From an uncultured Bacteroidota bacterium (GTDB taxonomy: Bacteria; Bacteroidota; Bacteroidia; Chitinophagales; S012-47): a stretch of 6,229 nucleotides of DNA. Below, piece by piece: positions 1 to 4,923 of the stretch. Where the stretch lies: assembly GCA_913062655.1 (NCBI GenBank), contig CAJXXO010000159.1, forward strand, positions 1-6,229, given 5' to 3'. The position numbers and the translations under genes were made by a program. Numbering within the stretch: the first letter of the stretch is position 1; each line of letters opens with the position of its first letter. Under the pieces are notes generated by a model. That model made no database searches, was not told where the DNA came from, and saw nothing but the letters and a program-made list of their open reading frames with translations.

Positions 1-1515
1 CGGTTGCACAAGTGTCGGCACCGCTAATCCATTGGGTGGTGACCACAACGGTGTACTGCCGCTTTCAACAAAACCTTTTAGCTGTCCCGTTTCACCGGCA
101 CACACGGCCGTATCATTACCTGCACTAATGGCTGGTATAGGACTGGTAATAATCGTAACTGAGTCTGTATTTGAGCAGGAGCCGGAAGAACCTGTTACTG
201 TGTAAACAATAGTATCACCTGGTTCTGAAATTGGAGCTTGGGCACTGGGATTGTTCAAATAAGTGGGCGGACTCCAACTAAAGTTAGCCGCACCAATCGC
301 AAATAGTCGTACCGGCTCTCCCTCGCAAACCGTAGTATCTGGAAAGGCTTGCACAGGTAATTCATCACGAATATATAGGGTAGTGCTATCAATCCTATTA
401 CCAGTGCAAGGATGCATTAAATACACAACCAACTCTTCTTCTCCTTCAATGGTATTGTCCGCAATTGCATTCACCGGTATACTGATAGAGGACGACTGAG
501 AAGCAAAGGTGGGATTAGTGGGCAGCGTTGATACATCTACACCATTAACAGCACTACCCCCATAGCTCAGCAGAATTGAAGTAGCTGCTGTATCTCTGGC
601 GTCTCGGTCTATCACGATTTGACCAGGACTGCACCCTTCTACTAAAAAAGTATCACCAGAAACAGCGGTATTGCTCAACTCATAACCTCCGCTACTAACG
701 CTACTGGCTTCTATCAGCAAATAGGAATCGCCCACCGCATCAAAAATATCGGCTACAGCTAATCGGATATCATAGGTATCGCAAGGTACCACAGGAAAAA
801 TGGCCTCAATATTTACAGTGAATCCATCGAATTCCTCCGTTAATCCGAATGGATTGGACACATACAGGGTATTGTAAATGGGTACCTGTGGAGGGCAGAA
901 ACAACCAGGGCCCGCCACGCCATTACTGGCTGTAGACAATTCTATGGGTCCCGGTGGATTGACATTTGTATTGAGGCAAACATTGGTATAGTTGTACACA
1001 GGACCCACAATTGGGTTAGGGTTAGGATTAACCCCTGAAACGAAAATACCAAACTGATCTCGGTCTGGACAGCATATCTTCTCTGGGTATTCTTCAGAGG
1101 CGAATGTGTATTGCAGCTTCATAAAGCCGGCCATCGGAACGGCCTTAAAGCGAAATACACACTTATCATAACTCTGGACAGTATCAGCTTGCAGAGAAAG
1201 TAGGGTATCGCCCGGAAATCCCATGTTTGATCCGATATTAGGACCTTGCACGGGTGGCATGGCATCCGTTACTAATCCGGTACTTAATATTAATCCGGAG
1301 TCTATTTGTATGGCAGAATTAACCCCTACAAACCCCCCTGCACCACCTGGCGCACAGTCCAATACGGGATTAAATATCTCTACCCCTACACCCTCTATTC
1401 CATCGGCAATCTGCTGTGCATTATTTACTGGTTGCACAAGCAGCTGTCCTTGCAATGTCTGCGAAAGCAGAAATGCAAAGGTGAGTAGATGCAGTTTACG
1501 TAACAGTGATCTCAT
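1..1515 (-). CDS. Choice-of-anchor L domain surface protein with Ig/PKD-like repeats, C-terminus outside window
   Basis: This is the first 505 residues of a large secreted protein; the frame stays open to the window edge. The ATG at 1515 is followed by a clear signal peptide (basic MRSLLRK, hydrophobic core, likely cleavage LQG|Q at residues 23/24). Residues about 27-275 match the choice-of-anchor L domain of Bacteroidota exported proteins: an IDSGLILSTG strand at 71-80, the hallmark FASEEYPE at 138-145 and DQFGIFVSG at 153-161. Residues about 280-385 resemble a Calx-beta type domain, with an EGEEELVVYL strand at 357-366. From 391 there are Ig/PKD-like repeats of the 'D-x-x-VC-x-G-E ... WSPP' type; a second begins near 467 and is cut. 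By family precedent the missing C-terminus should carry a T9SS sorting or gliding-motility-type anchor domain. A role in adhesion or as a cell-surface structure is inferred, and the ligand is unknown. The nearby out-of-frame ATG at 1526 (minus) stops after four codons. Confidence 0.9.
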   Translation of the reverse strand, partial: MRSLLRKLHLLTFAFLLSQTLQGQLLVQPVNNAQQIADGIEGVGVEIFNPVLDCAPGGAGGFVGVNSAIQIDSGLILSTGLVTDAMPPVQGPNIGSNMGFPGDTLLSLQADTVQSYDKCVFRFKAVPMAGFMKLQYTFASEEYPEKICCPDRDQFGIFVSGVNPNPNPIVGPVYNYTNVCLNTNVNPPGPIELSTASNGVAGPGCFCPPQVPIYNTLYVSNPFGLTEEFDGFTVNIEAIFPVVPCDTYDIRLAVADIFDAVGDSYLLIEASSVSSGGYELSNTAVSGDTFLVEGCSPGQIVIDRDARDTAATSILLSYGGSAVNGVDVSTLPTNPTFASQSSSISIPVNAIADNTIEGEEELVVYLMHPCTGNRIDSTTLYIRDELPVQAFPDTTVCEGEPVRLFAIGAANFSWSPPTYLNNPSAQAPISEPGDTIVYTVTGSSGSCSNTDSVTIITSPIPAISAGNDTAVCAGETGQLKGFVESGSTPLWSPPNGLAVPTLVQP

Positions 1516-1686
1516 ATTCGACACATGCGAATCTACAGCTTAAAAGTTTTTGGTTGTTTAAACAAATCAAGGTGGCAGAGAAGGGATATACACATATTAC
1601 GCAGCAGAACCTTACATCGTTCGCTGGTTGCCCATTGTTTACCGGGCAAAATACCATTTTTGCCTAGATTTAATGTAAAAGCAACC

Positions 1687-2409
1687 ATGCAAACCCTGGA
1701 TAACACCTTGGCGAAAACCCATCTGCTGCGGGACAATAACCATCGTGGCAAGCTCATCTATATCATGATGTGGATGCTCATTCCCCTCACTCTTTTAGGT
1801 ATCTTGTCCGACTACCAGGAATATCGGCTGATTAGCAAGGCTATGGATGGCGCCTTTATTTCTACAGCGGAAGCAGCAGCCAACGACAACAGACAAATGA
1901 TTGTAGGCTTGCTGATGCTGGGGTTTAATGTGGCCCTAATCGTCTCCTTCATTCAATGGTTTCGGAGGGCGTATTACAATGCACACGCGTTGCAGATCCC
2001 CTTTCTCAGCTACAACGAAGGCCGGGCTGCCGGTAGCTGGTTCATACCCTTTGCTAATCTCTACCAACCTTACAAAATAGCCACAGAAATCTGGGATGGT
2101 TTTCATTATGCCCTAGAAAAATGGATACCCGGGCATCTTACACCTGGTAGAGCGTTTATTGTTATTTGGTGGCTACTGTTCATCGTCACTAATTTTATAG
2201 GTAACCTGGTATCCCGCTTTTATATTGGATCTGATACCATTGGAGAACTGCACACTGCCTCGCTTTTTAATATGTACAGTGGAATAATAGGTATCACGGC
2301 CATAATCGCTGTGCTGTACTACATCCGGAAAATGCGGCACTTAGAAAAACAGTTGCAGCAGGCTGCCTCCGAGCAAGCCAACCATCCTTTACCCTGGGTA
2401 GCCGAATAA
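1687..2409 (+). CDS. DUF4328 family multi-pass membrane protein
   Basis: A 240-residue inner-membrane protein. Four hydrophobic helices are visible at about residues 23-41, 70-90, 157-175 and 196-213. Between helices 2 and 3 lies the signature I associate with DUF4328: WFRRAYYNAHAL (91-102), then GSWFIPFANLYQPYK (116-130) and a Trp-containing EIWDGF segment. The C-terminal 30 residues are polar and probably cytoplasmic. The function of DUF4328 proteins is not known to me and I assign none. The frame is open upstream to an ATG at 1525. That would add 54 residues of basic, non-hydrophobic sequence lacking family features and would begin within 10 bases of the divergent gene's start, so I chose the ATG at 1687. 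The gene is divergent from the choice-of-anchor L gene. It is followed on the same strand, 86 bases on, by the acidic protein gene, so co-transcription is possible but not required. Confidence 0.85.
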   Translation: MQTLDNTLAKTHLLRDNNHRGKLIYIMMWMLIPLTLLGILSDYQEYRLISKAMDGAFISTAEAAANDNRQMIVGLLMLGFNVALIVSFIQWFRRAYYNAHALQIPFLSYNEGRAAGSWFIPFANLYQPYKIATEIWDGFHYALEKWIPGHLTPGRAFIVIWWLLFIVTNFIGNLVSRFYIGSDTIGELHTASLFNMYSGIIGITAIIAVLYYIRKMRHLEKQLQQAASEQANHPLPWVAE

Positions 2410-2420
2410 AATTTGGCTTT
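2401..2420 (+). terminator. Weak hairpin plus short T run at the end of the DUF4328 gene
   Basis: GCCGAA (2401-2406) can pair with TTTGGC (2412-2417), including one G-T wobble, around a five-base loop that contains the stop codon. Only three T residues follow. A stem this short with so few T residues is a poor intrinsic terminator, and it abuts the -33 element of the promoter candidate next to it. It might attenuate transcription into the acidic-protein gene, but chance is a real alternative. Confidence 0.22.
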
Positions 2421-2448
2421 GATAAAACGAAACACTTGCATAGTTGGG
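2418..2448 (+). promoter_or_regulatory. Candidate Bacteroidota-type promoter for the acidic protein gene
   Basis: TTTG at 2418-2421 is followed by exactly 19 bases and then TAGTTGGG at 2441-2448. The Bacteroidota primary sigma factor consensus is TTTG-N19-TAnnTTTG. The -33 element and spacing match perfectly, and the -7 element matches the T, A, first T and final G but not the middle two T residues. It would leave a leader of roughly 40 bases before the ATG at 2496. This is the best promoter match I found in the window, but it rests on pattern alone. Confidence 0.42.
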
Positions 2449-2495
2449 GACAACGTATGTAACATTGTAGGGAGATCGATTAAAACCCGTACCGC

Positions 2496-2840
2496 ATGCC
2501 TATCAGCAAATCACCCAACAGCAGTAAAAAAAGACTCGTCAAGGATTACGACAACTTACCGGAGGAGATCATAATCCGTTTAAAAGCAGAGTACCCTTAT
2601 GGCTTTGCCAACCATTTGATCAGCTATCAAAACAAAGAAGGTAAGAAAGTGTCGGCCTTACCCTATGAAACGGAAGACATCTACTACCTCATTCGCATGA
2701 CCGTTTCAGAGGCACAAGAGATTATCGAAGCTGATGACGATTATGATGATGATGGTACGCTTAGAGATGACTTTAGCCTGGGCGAAGAGCTGGATAATGT
2801 TGCAAGTGATAGTGATGGCGATGAGGAGGATCAGGATTGA
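2496..2840 (+). CDS. Small acidic protein, conserved Bacteroidota family of unknown function
   Basis: A 114-residue protein with no signal peptide or membrane segment, so probably cytosolic. It has two parts. Residues 1-70 form a basic start (KKRLVKDYD at 11-19) followed by a compact module with LPEEI, YPYGF, NKEGKKVSALPYETED and YYLIRMTV. From residue 72 to the end, 21 of 43 residues are Asp or Glu, including ADDDYDDDG at 79-87 and a terminal Asp/Glu run. I recall similar short proteins, with the same KRLVKDYD, KEGK-VSALP-ETED and YDDDG landmarks, as widespread hypothetical proteins in Bacteroidota; I know no assigned function. The acidic tail would suit binding to a basic partner or cations, or mimicking nucleic acid, but that is speculation. 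The ATG at 2496 is preceded by a promoter candidate at 2418-2448. Its TGA stop directly abuts the stop of the convergent hydrolase gene. Confidence 0.85.
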   Translation: MPISKSPNSSKKRLVKDYDNLPEEIIIRLKAEYPYGFANHLISYQNKEGKKVSALPYETEDIYYLIRMTVSEAQEIIEADDDYDDDGTLRDDFSLGEELDNVASDSDGDEEDQD

Positions 2841-3755
2841 TTATTGCACCAGTAACTTTTTGATCGCACGGTGTCGGTCAGTCTTCCATTCTACAAAGTA
2901 GATACCTGTAGGCCAATCGGTTACTGAAAGCCGGCCTGTAGCTGAAGTCGATACAAGTCTACCCTGCCCATTCCAAATGCGAATGCTGCCCCCTGCTGGT
3001 GCCACTATGGTCACCTCTCCAACAGCGGGATTCGGATGAATCGAAAGGGCAGCTTTTGATACTTCTGATACGGTCGTGGGGAAAAGAACCTCCGTGCTAT
3101 CCAATAATAAAGCGACCCATTCGCTATACTGCAAGCCCGAAGGATGCAGACCGTCACCGGCCACCAAAGCGGGTCTGGCAATCCCTTCTCTTGAGATGGG
3201 GGTAATATTGAGGTACGTGACGCCCCGTTGCTCCGTGATCCGCTTGTTAATGGCATTGAATTGATCAACCCCCGCTGAAATAGCTGCCGGGTTGCTGCTT
3301 TGCCCATAGGGTGTATAAGCGTAGTCAGGGATAGAGAGCACTACCACCTGTTCTCTATTGCCCCCTGCCAGGCCAATGGCAGTACCAAGCAACTGCGCAA
3401 ACTCCTGCGCGTAAGTAGCCGTATCACCTCCCTGAAATTGATTATTTACGCCTATCAGCAGTGATACCAAATTGTAATTGCTATCCAACTGACGGCTATT
3501 CATGGCACTGATCAGGTTATCTGTCCGCCAACCGGTGGTAGCAATCACATCCAACGTATCCCAAACCACACCGCGCCACGTCAGGGAATCTCGCCATTGC
3601 TCCGGCCAGCGTTCGCTAGCCGGTACAGATTGACCGATGGTGTAGGAGTCACCTAAAGCCAACATCCGGACCGGGGATGACACCTGCACTTGGGCCCCAA
3701 TAGTACTGCTGCTGAGCAGCAACACACCTAAGAATAGCCAACGCATTGCATGCAT
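2841..3755 (-). CDS. Secreted SGNH/GDSL-family hydrolase with T9SS C-terminal sorting domain
   Basis: A 304-residue predicted ester hydrolase. The signal peptide ends at TIGA|Q (residues 21/22). The SGNH blocks appear in order: GDSY with the nucleophile Ser37, the block II Gly in TTGW (Gly75), GVNNQ with the block III Asn (102-106), and DGLHPS, supplying catalytic Asp201 and His204. From about 237 to the end is a T9SS type A sorting domain: SIHPNPAVGEV at 238-248, an IRIWNGQGRLV strand, a GIYFVEW strand, and a C-terminal KKLLVQ. It should therefore cross the outer membrane through T9SS and be attached to the surface or released. The substrate cannot be read from sequence; relatives act on esterified sugars, lipids or acyl groups. 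The start is ambiguous between the ATG at 3755 and the one at 3746; the later one gives a cleaner signal peptide (MRWLFLGVLLL). Its stop touches that of the convergent acidic-protein gene, and its start lies in a short divergent gap. Confidence 0.92.
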   Translation of the reverse strand: MHAMRWLFLGVLLLSSSTIGAQVQVSSPVRMLALGDSYTIGQSVPASERWPEQWRDSLTWRGVVWDTLDVIATTGWRTDNLISAMNSRQLDSNYNLVSLLIGVNNQFQGGDTATYAQEFAQLLGTAIGLAGGNREQVVVLSIPDYAYTPYGQSSNPAAISAGVDQFNAINKRITEQRGVTYLNITPISREGIARPALVAGDGLHPSGLQYSEWVALLLDSTEVLFPTTVSEVSKAALSIHPNPAVGEVTIVAPAGGSIRIWNGQGRLVSTSATGRLSVTDWPTGIYFVEWKTDRHRAIKKLLVQ

Positions 3756-3759
3756 AGCT

Positions 3760-3767
3760 CCAAAATA
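3760..3767 (-). promoter_or_regulatory. -7-like element just upstream of the SGNH hydrolase start
   Basis: Read on the minus strand this is TATTTTGG, seven of eight positions to TAnnTTTG. It lies four bases before the ATG at 3755. I see no TTG 19 bases upstream, so the match is partial. If real, transcription would begin at about the ATG at 3755, which would favour translation from the ATG at 3746 with a very short leader. Confidence 0.25.
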
Positions 3768-3787
3768 GTGATTTGGCTAAAAACGGG

Positions 3788-3795
3788 TATTTTTC
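3788..3795 (+). promoter_or_regulatory. -7-like element upstream of the TIGR03032 gene
   Basis: TATTTTTC matches TAnnTTTG at all but the last base. A TTG 19 bases upstream is absent (3765-3768 is ATAG), so the -33 side is unsupported. If it is used, transcription would begin a little after 3800. That places the possible TTG start at 3773 outside the transcript and supports the ATG at 3815. Confidence 0.27.
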
Positions 3796-3814
3796 CTCTC
3801 TGAAAAAGTACGGT

Positions 3815-4906
3815 ATGCCATCGCCCAATCAACCACCTCCTCCGTTTAGTTGCCAATACACCCCACAAGTACCCGAGTTGTTACAACAACTGAATTGCTC
3901 ACTGATGCTCAGTACCTATCAGGCAGGCAAGCTCATATTCCTTAGCCCAAAGGATGAACACAGCCTGGTGCAGTTGCCTCGTACTTTCAACAAAGTAATG
4001 GGCGTTGGCCTGCATGATGACAAGATGGTGCTGGCTACCAAGGATGAGGTGTTGGTGATGCGCAACTCTCCCGATCTGGCTCGATTTTATCCTCGCAAGC
4101 CGGGTACCTACGATAGCTTGTTTATGCCACGGGCCACGTATTACACCGGGTTGATTGATATACACGATATCGATTTTGGTGTGGACGATCGCATCTTTGC
4201 GGTCAACACTTCTTTTTCCTGCCTGATCGAGGTCAATTTCAATTATAGCTTTACCCCGGTCTGGCAGCCCCCTTTCATTTCCAAGCTGGCATCAGAGGAT
4301 CGTTGCCATCTGAATGGTATGGCGCTGAAAGATGGCAAACCGAAATATGTTACCGCTTTCAATGCAGGTGACACCCCACAGAGTTGGCGGGAAGAAGTTA
4401 CAACCGGTGGCATTCTGATGGATGTAGAGACCAACAACATAGTCGCTGAAGGCCTACCGATGCCTCATAGCCCAAGATTGTACCGGGATGCCTTGTATGT
4501 GCTTTTATCTGCAAAGGGGGCACTTGCCCGAATCAATCCCAATACAGGTCGATACGATATGGTAGCACAGACCAAAGGCTTTGTGCGCGGCCTTGCTTTT
4601 CATGGTGACTATGCCTTCATCGGATTGTCCAAGTTGCGCCAGAACTCCTCCACCTTTGCCAAGCTTCCTTTTGCGAAACAAGCACAGCAATCGGGTATCG
4701 TGATCGTTCACTTGCCCACCGGTGCTACGGTAGGGCAGATCGTCTACCAAACCAGTGTAGATGAGATCTATGATGTGCAGGTGTTGCCCAACAGCATCCG
4801 ACCCAATATTGTAAACACCGACAAACCCGATTACAAGATGGGCTTGCACATTCCGGGCACTACCTTTTGGGCGCCCCTTTCAAATGAGGAAAAAGATTAT
4901 TTTTAA
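3815..4906 (+). CDS. TIGR03032 family protein (DUF4915)
   Basis: A 363-residue protein spanning nearly the whole TIGR03032/DUF4915 family. Family landmarks seen in order (residues from this ATG): STYQAGKLIFL (33-43), MPRATYYTGLIDIHDID (104-120), NTSFSCL (131-137), FTPVWQPPFISKLASEDRC (146-164) running into HLNGMAL (165-171), MPHSPRLY (216-223), GFVRGLAF (255-262), FIGLSKLRQNS (268-278) and DEIYDVQVLP (316-325). The pattern of short strands and turns suggests a beta-propeller-like fold. No signal peptide is visible, so it is probably cytosolic. The biochemical role of the family is unknown to me. A TTG at 3773 could add 14 residues, but TTG starts are rare in Bacteroidota and the family match begins near residue 11 from this ATG. 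Seventeen bases separate its stop from the FG-GAP gene, so the two are probably one transcript and may be functionally linked. Confidence 0.9.
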   Translation: MPSPNQPPPPFSCQYTPQVPELLQQLNCSLMLSTYQAGKLIFLSPKDEHSLVQLPRTFNKVMGVGLHDDKMVLATKDEVLVMRNSPDLARFYPRKPGTYDSLFMPRATYYTGLIDIHDIDFGVDDRIFAVNTSFSCLIEVNFNYSFTPVWQPPFISKLASEDRCHLNGMALKDGKPKYVTAFNAGDTPQSWREEVTTGGILMDVETNNIVAEGLPMPHSPRLYRDALYVLLSAKGALARINPNTGRYDMVAQTKGFVRGLAFHGDYAFIGLSKLRQNSSTFAKLPFAKQAQQSGIVIVHLPTGATVGQIVYQTSVDEIYDVQVLPNSIRPNIVNTDKPDYKMGLHIPGTTFWAPLSNEEKDYF

Positions 4907-4923
4907 GCACTAATTGCTCAACT

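Noticed and set aside
1013..1026. Telomere-like GGGTTAGGGTTAGG run
   Set aside because: It lies inside the choice-of-anchor L coding frame and encodes, on the minus strand, an Asn-Pro repeat (NPNPNP, residues 163-168). Two copies within a coding region are not a telomere or a DNA repeat array.
1525..1686. Possible 54-residue N-terminal extension of the DUF4328 protein from the ATG at 1525
   Set aside because: The added sequence is basic and irregular and resembles no DUF4328 N-terminus. It would fill the whole divergent promoter gap. The ATG at 1687 directly precedes family-like sequence.
1516..1686. Divergent promoters in the gap between the choice-of-anchor L and DUF4328 genes
   Set aside because: Both genes need a promoter here, but -7-like sites such as TAGATTTA (1665-1672, plus) and TAGATTCG (1535-1528, minus) have no TTG at the correct 19-base distance. 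I could not choose one.
2829..2865. GATCA...TGATC inverted repeat around the convergent stop codons as a bidirectional terminator
   Set aside because: The arms are only five bases and are separated by 27 bases, with no further pairing. This is too weak to call.
3773..3814. TTG start at 3773 for the TIGR03032 protein
   Set aside because: It would add 14 residues without family similarity from an uncommon start codon, and it lies upstream of the -7-like element at 3788. The ATG at 3815 is a simpler choice.
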